Shown here piece after piece: positions 16,090 through 25,013 of a stretch of DNA of 35,448 nucleotides; the stretch's first letter is position 1; the number at the start of each line of letters is the position of its first letter. The translations under genes were made by a program, and so were the position numbers. Location of the stretch: assembly GCA_020726335.1 (NCBI GenBank), contig DYSU01000025.1, forward strand, positions 1-35,448, read 5' to 3'. A model generated the notes under the pieces. It ran no database searches and was not told the DNA's origin. It saw nothing but the letters and a program-made list of their open reading frames with translations. Source of the stretch: Thiomargarita sp. GTDB taxonomy: Bacteria > Pseudomonadota > Gammaproteobacteria > Beggiatoales > Beggiatoaceae.

Positions 16090-17880
16090 ATGTTTTGGGC
16101 AGATAAACTTCTCAAAAATTTAGACAAAGACGCAACCCACATTATCAATGATTCAAAAACCCCGTCAGGCCGCGCCCATGTCGGTGCGTTGCGCGGGGTG
16201 TTGATTCATGATGCGATGTTTAAAGTGATGAAAGAAGCGGGTTTTAAGGTGCGCTATTTGTTTGGCGTGGATGATTATGACCCTTTGGATGAACTGCCTT
16301 ATGGCAAAGATGCGCATTTTCGCCACTGTTTAGGCCAACCGCTGTGCAACGTGCCACCGCCTGAAGGTTCTCACGCCCGCGACATGGCTGATTTTTATAT
16401 TTCTGATTTTTTCAGCACTTTCAAAGAGTTGGGTGTTGAAGTTGAAACCTATCACACCCGCGACATTTACCGTTCAGGCGGGTTTGACCCAAGCATTGAC
16501 ACCATCTTGAACCACGCCGCTGTGGTGCGAAAAATTTATAAATCCGTCAGTGGTTCCGAACGCAGTGCATCATGGTATCCGTTTCAAGTGGTATGTGAAC
16601 ACTGCGGCAAAATCGGCACCACTGAAGTCACTGATTATGATGGAAAAGAAGTGACCTATGCTTGTCATCCCGACAAGGTGACATGGGCGCAAGGTTGCGG
16701 TCATCGCGGCAAAATTTCGCCTTTCATGGGCAATGGCAAACTGCCGTGGAAACTGGAATGGGTGGCCAAATGGGCTACCATGGGCATTACGGTGGAAGGC
16801 GCGGGCAAAGACCACACCACCAAAGGCGGTTCACGCGATGTGGCTGACCAGTGTATGCGCCAAATTTTTCATAAAAAACCGCCACTTAACATCTCTTATG
16901 AATTCTTTTTGGTTGAAGGCGCGAAAATGAGTTCCTCCAAAGGCATCGGCGTGGCGGCGCGGCAAATGGCTGATTTTCTGCCGCCCGATATTTTGCGCTT
17001 TTTGATGTTAAAATCCCAACCCAATCGGCCCATTAATTTTTCGCCTGAAGAACACGCGATTATCAAATTATTCAACGAATATGACCAAGCGCGGGAAAAA
17101 CGCTTTGACCACAGCGCGCCCGAAGATTTGCAACGGGTTTGCCATTTATCCGAAGTTGAACCCGAAGGCCCTTATTACGCCCCCAATTTGCAGTTGTTGC
17201 AAGCTTTGGTGCAATTGCCCCACATTGATGTGGTCAGTGAACTGAGTCGGCGCAAAGACGGCGCATTGACCGAATTAGAATTAAATCATCTAAAACAACG
17301 AATTAAATCGGTGAACTATTGGTTGACCCACTACGCCAAAGAAGAAGAGAAAATTCAATTGCAAACGCAATTGCCCAAAAAAGCCAACCAACTCAATGCG
17401 GTACAAAAAGCTTTTTTACGCCAGTTGGGCGAAGCATTGAAAACCGTCGATTGGCAAGGTGACACGATTCAAAGCTGCATTTTCACCGTTGCCCGTACCA
17501 CGCCGTTGGATCAGCCGTTGGCATTTCAGGCGATTTACACCGCCTTGTTTGCCCGCGATGCAGGCCCCAGAGCGGGCGCGTTGTTTGAATTTTTAGACCG
17601 TGATTTTATTGTGCAACGCTTTGCCCAACTGGATTACGATGAAGAGGCCTTTTATTTGCAATCGGCCAGCGATAATCTTGATCCATTGATTAAAAAATCA
17701 AAACAAATTAAGAGCTTGCGTTCTGATTTTCGGTATATCGCAGGCCATGCCATCGCGGACATTGCGTTTATCACCCACGATGGCAAACAGCATTTACACC
17801 GTGTCAGCCACGTTTGCCAGCAAGCCGACCTGCTCCAATGGCAAGACCACCTGCAAACTGAGTTGGCAATATTGTGTTAA
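16090..17880 (+). CDS. lysK: Lysyl-tRNA synthetase, class I
   Basis: Charges tRNA-Lys. This is the class I type, found in most archaea, alphaproteobacteria and spirochaetes, and unrelated to the class II LysS of most gammaproteobacteria. At 596 residues it is somewhat longer than many class I LysRS. The HIGH-type motif is PSGRAHVGAL (26-35) and the KMSKS-type loop is K279-M-S-S-S-K-G. VVCEHCGKIGTTEV and QGCGHRGKIS supply a Cys/His cluster for zinc (about 172-208). AGG nine bases before ATG supports the start, and a candidate promoter sits at 16026. The stop overlaps the converging algC-like gene by four bases. No class II lysS is visible, but the rest of the genome is not. Confidence 0.95.
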   Translation: MFWADKLLKNLDKDATHIINDSKTPSGRAHVGALRGVLIHDAMFKVMKEAGFKVRYLFGVDDYDPLDELPYGKDAHFRHCLGQPLCNVPPPEGSHARDMADFYISDFFSTFKELGVEVETYHTRDIYRSGGFDPSIDTILNHAAVVRKIYKSVSGSERSASWYPFQVVCEHCGKIGTTEVTDYDGKEVTYACHPDKVTWAQGCGHRGKISPFMGNGKLPWKLEWVAKWATMGITVEGAGKDHTTKGGSRDVADQCMRQIFHKKPPLNISYEFFLVEGAKMSSSKGIGVAARQMADFLPPDILRFLMLKSQPNRPINFSPEEHAIIKLFNEYDQAREKRFDHSAPEDLQRVCHLSEVEPEGPYYAPNLQLLQALVQLPHIDVVSELSRRKDGALTELELNHLKQRIKSVNYWLTHYAKEEEKIQLQTQLPKKANQLNAVQKAFLRQLGEALKTVDWQGDTIQSCIFTVARTTPLDQPLAFQAIYTALFARDAGPRAGALFEFLDRDFIVQRFAQLDYDEEAFYLQSASDNLDPLIKKSKQIKSLRSDFRYIAGHAIADIAFITHDGKQHLHRVSHVCQQADLLQWQDHLQTELAILC

Positions 17881-19241
17881 AAATCAAGGGTTAAGCGGGC
17901 ATCCACGGCCAGCAATTGTTGTTTAAACCGGGCTTTGATGGCGGCCAACGCAGGTTCATCATCGGCTTCAAAGCGCAAGACCAAACAAGGCGTGGTGTTG
18001 GACGGGCGCACCAAACCCCAGCCGTTGGCAAAATCCACCCGCAAGCCGTCGATGTCGGTGATGTTGCCTTCGGCAAAATGGGCTTGTTTTATCAACCGTT
18101 GCATGAACTCAAAATTTTTGCCTTCAATTTTCATGTCGATGTGCAATTCTGGTGTGCTGACCGCTTCGGGCAACGCGGCAAACACGCAGGCAGGCGTTTG
18201 GCCGCTTTGGGCAAGGATTTCGAGTAACCGAGCGGCGGTATACAGCGCGTCATCAAAACCATACCAACGTTCTTTGAAAAAAATATGGCCGCTCATTTCG
18301 CCCGCCAACAGCGCGCCGCTGGTTTTGAGTTTGGCTTTCATGAATGAATGCCCCGTTTTCCAGATGATGGGTTCACCGCCGTGACAGCGAATATCTTCGC
18401 CTAAATGGCGGGTGCATTTGATGTCGTACACGATTTTTGCCCCGGCGTTGCGTTGCAGAATGTCGCGGGCATACAACATCATTTGCCGATCTGCCCAGAT
18501 GATTTTGCCATTGCCATCGACCACGCCCAAGCGATCACCATCGCCATCAAAACCCAAACCCAAATCGGCTTGTTCGGCTTTAACCGTGGCGATTAAATCT
18601 TGCACATTTTTTGGTTGGGTGGGGTCGGGGTGGTGGTTGGGAAAGTGGCCATCAACTTCACAAAATAATTCAATCACTTGGCAACCCAAACGGCGCAATA
18701 ATTCAGGCGCGCTGTTGCCTGCTACGCCGTTGCCACAATCGACCACCACTTTAAAAGGTCGCGCCACAGAGACGGTTTCACAAACTTGGGCAAAATACGC
18801 TTCCATCACGTCTTGGCTGAACAACTGTCCCGCGCCGTGGGTCAAATTGCCTTGTTCGATGCGGGTTTTTAACTGTGTGATGTCATCGCCCGCCAAAGTT
18901 TCGCCCGCCAGCATGATTTTTAAGCCGTTGTATTCGGGTGGGTTGTGGCTGCCTGTGACCATCACGCCACTGCCTGTTTGCAATAAGTGGGTGGCAAAAT
19001 ACAGCAACGGGGTTGGCACTTGGCCAACATCGGTGACATCCACGCCGCCCGTGCGCAAACCATGAATCAATGCGGTGCTTAAGCGTTGGCCTGACAAGCG
19101 GCCATCACGACCGACGGCAACATGGGTCATGCCTCGCGCTTGGGCTTCGCTGGCAATGGCTTGACCAATTTTCTCTATCATTTCAATGGTTAAAGTGTCA
19201 TCAACAATGCCTCGAATATCATAGGCGCGAAAAATAGACAT
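17877..19241 (-). CDS. algC: Phosphomannomutase/phosphoglucomutase
   Basis: Interconverts mannose-1/6-phosphate and glucose-1/6-phosphate, feeding nucleotide-sugar and polysaccharide synthesis. 454 residues, an alpha-D-phosphohexomutase. The start reads IFRAYDIRGIVDD, the catalytic phosphoserine is S98 in VTGSHNPPEYNGLKIM, the metal loop is GFDGDGDRLGVV (D232, D234, D236), the sugar-binding loop is GEMSGHIFF (about 317), and the phosphate loop near the C-terminus is VRPSNTTPCLVLRFE. This matches the Pseudomonas AlgC/PMM-PGM type. It pairs functionally with rmlA and the glycosyltransferases in the window. Its 3' end overlaps lysK. algC or manB are both used as names for such genes. Confidence 0.93.
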   Translation of the reverse strand: MSIFRAYDIRGIVDDTLTIEMIEKIGQAIASEAQARGMTHVAVGRDGRLSGQRLSTALIHGLRTGGVDVTDVGQVPTPLLYFATHLLQTGSGVMVTGSHNPPEYNGLKIMLAGETLAGDDITQLKTRIEQGNLTHGAGQLFSQDVMEAYFAQVCETVSVARPFKVVVDCGNGVAGNSAPELLRRLGCQVIELFCEVDGHFPNHHPDPTQPKNVQDLIATVKAEQADLGLGFDGDGDRLGVVDGNGKIIWADRQMMLYARDILQRNAGAKIVYDIKCTRHLGEDIRCHGGEPIIWKTGHSFMKAKLKTSGALLAGEMSGHIFFKERWYGFDDALYTAARLLEILAQSGQTPACVFAALPEAVSTPELHIDMKIEGKNFEFMQRLIKQAHFAEGNITDIDGLRVDFANGWGLVRPSNTTPCLVLRFEADDEPALAAIKARFKQQLLAVDARLTLDF

Positions 19242-19320
19242 GGTGATTCCTCAGGGTTGTTCAGTGGCTGAATGTGTATGGTTTTTGCCTAAGGCCGTTT
19301 TTTCCACAACAATATCACGG

Positions 19321-20121
19321 ATGATGATCATGGGCTTATGGCGGATTAAATGGGCAGCTAAGCAATTGTTTAGTCTTAAAAATTTTAGAAATCAATGTCA
19401 AACCTTAACCCACGCGCGACACTATTATCACGCCTTGTTCAGCAAAATGCCAGCGCAACACAGCAAACCCCTTATTTTGCAATTGCGCACGGGTCAAAAA
19501 GTGCCTGTGGTTGAATTCATGTCGCTGTATATTTACCAAGAAATTTTTGTACAAGCTTGCTATGACATTGAAATTAAAAATAAAAATCCTGTCATCATTG
19601 ACGTGGGGGCTAACACAGGTTTATTCAGTTTGCGCATGAAAGCGTTGTATCCTGACAGTCAAATTTTTTGTTTTGAACCTTATCCGCCCAATTTTCAACA
19701 ATTGCAATACACGATTGAACTCAACCAACTGCAAAACATTCAGCCACAGATGGCGGCTGTTGCGGAAAACGCGGGCAAAATCAAATTGTATATTCACCCG
19801 CGCAACATCGGTGGCCACAGCATTTATCAACAAGAAGCGGGCAATTATTTTGTCGAAGTCAACAGCGTGCCGCTGGCCAGCGTGTTTGACCAACAAAGCA
19901 TCGACCACTGCGATTTGCTCAAATTGGATTGCGAAGGGGCAGAATATGAGATTATTCAATCTATTAGCCCTGAGTTGGCGCAAAAAATTGATACCCTTGT
20001 TTATGAAGCCACACCCAGTTGTTATAATGTTTCTGAATTAAATCAATATCTTACTAATTTAGGTTACTGCGTCAGCAAACGACGGGGTTTGTATTGGGCC
20101 AAACAAACAAGCAAGGAATAA
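19321..20121 (+). CDS. FkbM family SAM-dependent methyltransferase
   Basis: Probably O-methylates a sugar or other polar acceptor. 266 residues from ATG 19321. The SAM motif is VIIDVGANTGLFSLRMKAL, followed by IFCFEPYPPNFQQLQ and the late DLLKLDCEGAEYEII, the three blocks that define the FkbM family. A frame start at 19240 would add 27 residues that do not look like protein and overlap the divergent mutase start. ATG 19330 has GGA eight bases upstream and is an equally good start. The gap to the divergent phosphomutase is about 79 bases. Surface-polysaccharide decoration fits the neighbours, but the substrate is not shown. Confidence 0.87.
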   Translation: MMIMGLWRIKWAAKQLFSLKNFRNQCQTLTHARHYYHALFSKMPAQHSKPLILQLRTGQKVPVVEFMSLYIYQEIFVQACYDIEIKNKNPVIIDVGANTGLFSLRMKALYPDSQIFCFEPYPPNFQQLQYTIELNQLQNIQPQMAAVAENAGKIKLYIHPRNIGGHSIYQQEAGNYFVEVNSVPLASVFDQQSIDHCDLLKLDCEGAEYEIIQSISPELAQKIDTLVYEATPSCYNVSELNQYLTNLGYCVSKRRGLYWAKQTSKE

Positions 20122-20141
20122 AAGCATTTTACGTTTTTCGC

Positions 20142-20170
20142 TTGCCACGGTCGCTGTTTTAAGATAGAAT
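20142..20170 (+). promoter_or_regulatory. Sigma-70 promoter of tRNA-Pro
   Basis: TTGCCA (20142-20147), 17 bases, TAGAAT (20165-20170). Both hexamers are close to consensus at optimal spacing. A GC-rich discriminator (CGCGCCC) follows, as in stable-RNA promoters under stringent control. Transcription would start near 20177, about 43 bases before the mature tRNA. Confidence 0.7.
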
Positions 20171-20219
20171 CGCGCCCTTGATTTAACCGCCGCTTTATTT
20201 GGGGCATTAAATCTAAAGT

Positions 20220-20296
<77 letters not shown>

Positions 20297-20350
20297 TCTT
20301 TTTTCTCCCCACTGATTCCACCGTTGCGTGGAAATTTATCTTAAAAAACA

Positions 20351-21862
20351 TTACGTTGAGTTATGCAAGCCAATGCCGCTGTTTTCTTTGTTGTTGGCCG
20401 CTTGGGCTTCGTCATTGCGTTGGCTTTCAATCTGGTCTAAATAGGCTTGCTTGACATCGCTCGTGACATAATGGCCGTTGAAACACGAGCTGTCAAAGCG
20501 GGTGATGTGCGGATTGCCCAATCTCGCCGCTTGCTCTAAATCGGCTAAATCTTGATACACCAACCAATCGGCACCAATTTCGTCGGCAATTTGCTGGTCA
20601 GTGCGGTTATATGCCAACAGTTCTTTAACGCTGGGCATGTCAATGCCATAGACATTGGGGTAGCGCACGGGCGGGGCGGCTGAGGCAAAATAAACTTTTC
20701 TCGCCCCCGCGTCGCGTGCCATTTGGATGATTTGCCGCGACGTTGTGCCGCGTACAATGGAATCATCGACCAGCATCACATTGCGCCCTTTAAATTCCAA
20801 ATCAATCGCATTGAGTTTTTGGCGCACCGATTTTTTGCGCATCGCTTGCCCCGGCATGATGAAAGTGCGCGGAATGTAACGGTTTTTGATGAAGCCTTCG
20901 CGGTATTTGATGTTGAGTTCATAGGCCACAGACATGGCCGCAGTGCGGCTGGTATCGGGAATCGGGATGATGACATCAATGTCGTGATCTGGCTTAAGCC
21001 GTTGAATTTTATGGGCTAATCGCGTACCCATCCGCAACCGTGCTTTGTGGACAGAAATGCCATCGATGATGGAATCAGGGCGAGCAAAATAGACATATTC
21101 AAAAATACACGGCGAATACTGGGGGTTATCGGCACATTGCTGTTGAAAAAAGCGGCCATCGTGGGTGATAAAAATCGCTTCCCCCGGTTGGATGTCGGCA
21201 ATCAATTCAAACCCCAACGCGCTGATGGCCACGCTTTCAGAAGCCACAATGTATTCAACCCCTTGTTCTGTTTGCCGTTTGCCATAACAGGCAGGACGAA
21301 TGCCACAAGGGTCACGAAACGCAACAATGCCATAACCTGTGATCATCGCCACAGCGGCATACGCGCCGCGACAACGTTTGTGTACCCTTCGCACGGCGGT
21401 GAACACGTCATTGTGGTCAACCTCATATTTTTTTAATTCGTGCAATTCGTGGGCAAAGACGTTGAGCAACACTTCAGAATCGGAATTGGTGTTGATATGG
21501 CGTAAATCTTGGCGAAACAAATCGTGACTGAGTTCGGCGGTGTTGGTTAAATTGCCGTTGTGCGCCAATGTGATGCCGTAAGGGGAATTGACATAAAACG
21601 GCTGGGCTTCAGCGGAAGATGTGAAACTGCCTGCCGTTGGATAGCGAATATGGCCGATACCCATGTTGCCTGGCAAATTAACCATGTGGCGGGTATGAAA
21701 CACATCGCGCACCAGTCCTTTGTCTTTGCGCAGGTATAAGCGTTGATGTTCGCAGGTGACCATGCCAGCGGCATCTTGACCACGGTGTTGTAATACGGTT
21801 AACCCATCATACAAAGCTTGATTGACTGAGCTTTGTCCTACAATTGCAATGATGCCACACAT
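20351..21862 (-). CDS. purF: Amidophosphoribosyltransferase
   Basis: First committed step of purine synthesis: PRPP and glutamine give 5-phosphoribosylamine. 503 residues. Begins MCGIIAIVG, so Cys2 becomes the N-terminal nucleophile after Met removal, without a propeptide. The glutaminase part shows [12 protein letters not shown] and [12 protein letters not shown], and the PRPP site is [17 protein letters not shown]. This is the E. coli-like type. There is no clear Shine-Dalgarno before the ATG, and the gene begins only 13 bases after the T-run of the rplQ terminator. Its own promoter was not found, so it may depend on read-through or on a promoter overlapping the hairpin. Confidence 0.97.
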   Translation of the reverse strand: MCGIIAIVGQSSVNQALYDGLTVLQHRGQDAAGMVTCEHQRLYLRKDKGLVRDVFHTRHMVNLPGNMGIGHIRYPTAGSFTSSAEAQPFYVNSPYGITLAHNGNLTNTAELSHDLFRQDLRHINTNSDSEVLLNVFAHELHELKKYEVDHNDVFTAVRRVHKRCRGAYAAVAMITGYGIVAFRDPCGIRPACYGKRQTEQGVEYIVASESVAISALGFELIADIQPGEAIFITHDGRFFQQQCADNPQYSPCIFEYVYFARPDSIIDGISVHKARLRMGTRLAHKIQRLKPDHDIDVIIPIPDTSRTAAMSVAYELNIKYREGFIKNRYIPRTFIMPGQAMRKKSVRQKLNAIDLEFKGRNVMLVDDSIVRGTTSRQIIQMARDAGARKVYFASAAPPVRYPNVYGIDMPSVKELLAYNRTDQQIADEIGADWLVYQDLADLEQAARLGNPHITRFDSSCFNGHYVTSDVKQAYLDQIESQRNDEAQAANNKENSGIGLHNST

Positions 21863-21875
21863 AAGATTTATTCAC

Positions 21876-21924
21876 AAAAAAAAAACTCTGTTATTTCATA
21901 ATAATATGATAGGGAACAGAGTTT
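21876..21924 (-). terminator. Intrinsic terminator after rplQ (end of alpha operon)
   Basis: On the minus strand, AAACTCTGTT (21924-21915) pairs with AACAGAGTTT (21892-21883) around a 22-base AT-rich loop and runs into ten Ts (through 21876). The ten-base stem and long T-run make it a strong terminator. On the plus strand the same hairpin is followed by only five Ts. Confidence 0.85.
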
Positions 21925-21948
21925 TTCGTAAAAGAATAAGCTGAAGGT

Positions 21949-22329
21949 TTATTCGGCTAATTCACCTCCAACGGGGCGGTCAAGCAATTCGACGACGGCC
22001 ATCGGCGCGTTGTCACCTTTGCGAAAACCGCATTTTAATACCCGCAAATAACCACCGGGGCGTTCTTGATAACGGGGGGCCAATTCGTTGAATAATTTGG
22101 TGACCATCGCACGGTTGCGTAAACGGGCAAACACCAAGCGGCGTTTGGCCACGCTGTCTTCTTTGGCCATGGTGATCATGGGTTCGGCATAACGGCGCAA
22201 TTCTTTGGCTTTGGGCAAAGTGGTGGTAATCATTTCATGTTCAAACAAAGAAGCCATCATGTTTTTGAACATGGCTTTTCGATGGGCAGAATCTCGGCCA
22301 AAATGGCGGCCAGCATTGCGATGACGCAT
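21949..22329 (-). CDS. rplQ: 50S ribosomal protein L17
   Basis: Protein of the large subunit near the exit-tunnel surface. 126 residues from ATG 22329, starting [20 protein letters not shown], the invariant L17 N-terminus, with AGGA upstream. An extension to 22410 would run into rpoA and is rejected. The body [20 protein letters not shown] and end [12 protein letters not shown] are typical. Last gene of the alpha operon, 38 bases after rpoA, and followed by a strong terminator. Confidence 0.97.
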   Translation of the reverse strand: MRHRNAGRHFGRDSAHRKAMFKNMMASLFEHEMITTTLPKAKELRRYAEPMITMAKEDSVAKRRLVFARLRNRAMVTKLFNELAPRYQERPGGYLRVLKCGFRKGDNAPMAVVELLDRPVGGELAE

Positions 22330-22367
22330 GGGTTTATCCTCGTGTAAAACAGTATAATCAATGTGGC

Positions 22368-23366
22368 TTATTTGTTGGAATTTTCGTCGTAAAGACCCGC
22401 TGGTGGCCACAACTCTAAACGCATTCCTAAGGAAAGACCACGCGAAGCCAATACATCTTTGATTTCAGTCAATGACTTCTTGCCTAAATTGGGGGTTTTG
22501 AGTAACTCATTTTCAGAACGTTGAATCAAGTCGCCGATGTAATAAATACTTTCTGCTTTCAAGCAGTTAGCTGAACGCACGGTGAGTTCTAATTCATCGA
22601 CAGGGCGCAACAAAATCGGGTCAGTTTCAGGTTCAATGTTTTCAGGCTCGGCTTCAATATCGCCTTTCATGTCAACGATGACGGACAATTGTTGTTGTAA
22701 TAAACCTGCCGCTTGACGCACTGCATATTCAGGGTCAACCGTGCCATTGGTGTGTAATTCAATGATGAGTCTATCCAAGTTGGTGCGTTGCTCTACCCGC
22801 GCACTTTCAACCGTATAGGAAACCCATTGCACAGGCGTGAAAGAAGCATCAAGCTGTAAACTGCCAACGATGTAGTCATCTTCTTCCACTTGGGTGCTTT
22901 GAATCACAGGATGATAACCGCGCCCTTGGCGGATTTTTAACGACATGTTGAGTTCACCCGAGGCATTTAAGTGAGCGATGACATGCGCAGGGTTGATGAT
23001 TTGAACATTGTGATCCAATTGAATATCAGCCGCTGTCACCACACCCGCGCCTTTTTTACTCACATGCAAAGTCACTTCATCACGGCCTTCCATTTTGATG
23101 GCCAAGCCTTTTAAATTGAGCAAAATATCGGTGATGTCTTCTTGCACCCCATCGATGGTGCTGTATTCGTGCTGAATGCCGTCAATTTCGACTTCAACCA
23201 CCGCAGCACCCACCAAGGAAGACAACAACACCCGTCTTAATGCGTTACCCAGCGTATGGCCAAAACCACGATCCAGCGGCTCTAAGGTGATTTTCGCATG
23301 GGTATTGCTGATTTGCTTGACTTCAACAATCCTAGGTTTTAATAATTCCATTACGCCAGATTGCAT
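22368..23366 (-). CDS. rpoA: RNA polymerase alpha subunit
   Basis: Alpha subunit nucleates RNA polymerase assembly and contacts UP-element DNA and activators. 332 residues. The N-terminal domain (about 1-235) includes [19 protein letters not shown], the dimer/assembly motif. After an acidic linker ([13 protein letters not shown]) comes the C-terminal domain with [21 protein letters not shown], whose Arg matches the DNA-contacting Arg265 of E. coli, then [14 protein letters not shown]. Lies 12 bases after rpsD in the alpha operon. Confidence 0.98.
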   Translation of the reverse strand: MQSGVMELLKPRIVEVKQISNTHAKITLEPLDRGFGHTLGNALRRVLLSSLVGAAVVEVEIDGIQHEYSTIDGVQEDITDILLNLKGLAIKMEGRDEVTLHVSKKGAGVVTAADIQLDHNVQIINPAHVIAHLNASGELNMSLKIRQGRGYHPVIQSTQVEEDDYIVGSLQLDASFTPVQWVSYTVESARVEQRTNLDRLIIELHTNGTVDPEYAVRQAAGLLQQQLSVIVDMKGDIEAEPENIEPETDPILLRPVDELELTVRSANCLKAESIYYIGDLIQRSENELLKTPNLGKKSLTEIKDVLASRGLSLGMRLELWPPAGLYDENSNK

Positions 23367-23378
23367 AGATTATCCTCA

Positions 23379-23999
23379 TTACTTGGAGTAAAGCTCAATG
23401 ATTAATAATTCATTAATATCGGCGGGTAAATCCATTCGTTCAGGCAATGATTTAAACAGGCCTGACATTTTTTTGACATCCACCTCTACCCAAGCAGGAA
23501 AACCGTGGCCTTCAGCCGAATCCAAAGCGGATTTAATCCGTAATTGACCGCGACTTTTTTCCCGAATACTGACGACATCATTGGGTTGTACTTGATAAGA
23601 AGGAATATTTAACGTTTTGCCGTTGACTTCAATTGAACGATGACTGACTAATTGCCGTGCTTCTGCACGCGTCACACCATAGCCCATGCGATAGACGACG
23701 TTGTCCAATCGAGATTCTAAAAGTTGCAATAAGTTTTCACCGCTGGAGCCTTTGCGCCGCACCGCTTCTTTATAATAGCCACGGAATTGACGCTCTAAAA
23801 TACCATAAATACGGCGTAATTTTTGTTTTTCGCGCAATTGTAACGCATAATCAGACAAACGCTGACGTTTATCCCCGTGTTGCCCTGGGGTTTTGTCCAT
23901 ATGACATTTGCTGTCTAAAGCCCGTCCGCGTCCTTTTAAGAATAAGTCTGTACCTTCACGGCGGCTCAGTTTACATTTAGGTCCTAAATATCTTGCCAT
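23379..23999 (-). CDS. rpsD: 30S ribosomal protein S4
   Basis: Primary 16S rRNA binder of the 30S body. In E. coli it also represses the alpha operon. 206 residues from ATG 23999, starting [20 protein letters not shown]. The longer frame to 24032 overlaps rpsK and is rejected. The S4 RNA-binding domain holds [20 protein letters not shown] and [12 protein letters not shown]. Only C9 and C32 occur in the N-terminal region, so there is no four-Cys zinc site. Two bases separate it from rpsK. Confidence 0.97.
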   Translation of the reverse strand: MARYLGPKCKLSRREGTDLFLKGRGRALDSKCHMDKTPGQHGDKRQRLSDYALQLREKQKLRRIYGILERQFRGYYKEAVRRKGSSGENLLQLLESRLDNVVYRMGYGVTRAEARQLVSHRSIEVNGKTLNIPSYQVQPNDVVSIREKSRGQLRIKSALDSAEGHGFPAWVEVDVKKMSGLFKSLPERMDLPADINELLIIELYSK

Positions 24000-24001
24000 G
24001 A

Positions 24002-24388
24002 TTAAACCCTGCGTTTTTTCGGTGGACGACAACCGTTGTGAGGAATGGGGGTCACATCGGTGATACTGGTGATTTTAAAGCCATTGGCATTCAATGCCCG
24101 CACGGCGGATTCACGTCCAGGCCCTGGCCCTTTTACCCGTACTTCCATGGTTTTCATTCCAAAGTCTTTGACCACATTGGCCACGCGCTCCGCCGCGACT
24201 TGGGCAGCAAAAGGGGTACTTTTTCTTGAGCCGCGAAAACCACTGCCACCTGATGTTGCCCAAGCCAACGCATTGCCTTGGCGGTCAGTGATCATAATGA
24301 TGGTATTGTTAAAAGAGGCGTGAATATGGGCAACGCCTTCAGCCACATTTTTTTTAACACGTTTCCGTGTATTTGTTGATTTTGCCAT
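24002..24388 (-). CDS. rpsK: 30S ribosomal protein S11
   Basis: Platform protein of the 30S subunit near the mRNA exit. 128 residues. [30 protein letters not shown] is the classic S11 core (given here only in part: [19 protein letters not shown]), and the C-terminus [11 protein letters not shown] is conserved. Second gene of the alpha operon, 19 bases after rpsM. Confidence 0.97.
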   Translation of the reverse strand: MAKSTNTRKRVKKNVAEGVAHIHASFNNTIIMITDRQGNALAWATSGGSGFRGSRKSTPFAAQVAAERVANVVKDFGMKTMEVRVKGPGPGRESAVRALNANGFKITSITDVTPIPHNGCRPPKKRRV

Positions 24389-24407
24389 GTTGATTTAACC
24401 TTGAAGA

Positions 24408-24764
24408 TTATTTACGAATCGGTTTACGAGGGCCTTTGCGGGTGCGTGCATTGGTTCGTGTGCGTTGACCACGCAATGGTAAACCACGACGATGACGGAT
24501 ACCCCGATAACAGCCCAAATCCATCAAACGTTTGATGTTCATCGCAATTTCACGACGCAAATCACCTTCAATGGTGAATTTAGCAACTTCTGTACGAAGC
24601 AAATCAAGTTGTACTTCGTTTAATTCTTTAACGACAGTATTGGGTGCAATCCCAGTTAAGGCACAAATTTCCTGTGCGCGGGTCGGACCTATACCGTAAA
24701 TTGATCGCAATGCAATAACGACGTGCTTATGTACTGGGATATTAATTCCGGCAATACGAGCCAT
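24408..24764 (-). CDS. rpsM: 30S ribosomal protein S13
   Basis: Head protein of the 30S subunit that contacts tRNA and forms bridges to the 50S. 118 residues. Starts [20 protein letters not shown] and ends [18 protein letters not shown], the basic tail. GGAG eight bases before the ATG. It opens the alpha operon: two hairpin terminators separate it from rpmJ, so a promoter must lie in 24765-24840. A TTGCTT/TATAAA pair is visible on the minus strand there, but its spacing of 15 bases is poor. Confidence 0.97.
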   Translation of the reverse strand: MARIAGINIPVHKHVVIALRSIYGIGPTRAQEICALTGIAPNTVVKELNEVQLDLLRTEVAKFTIEGDLRREIAMNIKRLMDLGCYRGIRHRRGLPLRGQRTRTNARTRKGPRKPIRK

Positions 24765-24832
24765 TGTTTATACTCCATCTCGCCTCTTTTAACAGGCATT
24801 AAAAAAGTGCGACACTTTATAGATTTTTATAT

Positions 24833-24855
24833 AAAAAAGCAAGGATTTCCCTTGC
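24833..24855 (-). terminator. Intrinsic terminator between spc and alpha operons
   Basis: On the minus strand GCAAGG-GAAAT-CCTTGC is followed by six Ts (24838-24833): a perfect six-base stem, a five-base loop and a T-run. It is the second of two hairpins after rpmJ. Confidence 0.8.
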
Positions 24856-24862
24856 GTTACTT

Positions 24863-24890
24863 AAAAGCCAGAAGGGTTTAAACTTCTGGC
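24863..24890 (-). terminator. First hairpin after rpmJ
   Basis: GCCAGAAG (24890-24883 on the minus strand) pairs perfectly with CTTCTGGC (24874-24867) around an eight-base loop and is followed by four Ts. With the hairpin at 24833-24855 it makes a tandem terminator. Confidence 0.65.
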
Positions 24891-24899
24891 TTCCTATTT

Positions 24900-25013
24900 T
24901 TAGCCTTGGCGTTGTTTGTGACGTGCGTCTGTACAAATCACACGAATGCTGCCATGGCGGCGGATGATTTTACAATTTCTGCAAATTTTCTTAACCGATG
25001 CTCTAACTTTCAT
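24900..25013 (-). CDS. rpmJ: 50S ribosomal protein L36
   Basis: Smallest large-subunit protein, 37 residues, starting [19 protein letters not shown] and ending [10 protein letters not shown]11, C14, C27 and H32 form the zinc site, so this is the zinc-binding form. The ATG overlaps the secY stop as ATGA (25010-25013). It ends the spc operon, and two hairpin terminators follow. Confidence 0.95.
   Translation of the reverse strand: MKVRASVKKICRNCKIIRRHGSIRVICTDARHKQRQG

Noticed and set aside
19240-19320. A 27-residue N-terminal extension of the FkbM protein
   Set aside because: It overlaps the divergent phosphomutase start, has no ribosome site and does not resemble the family N-terminus.
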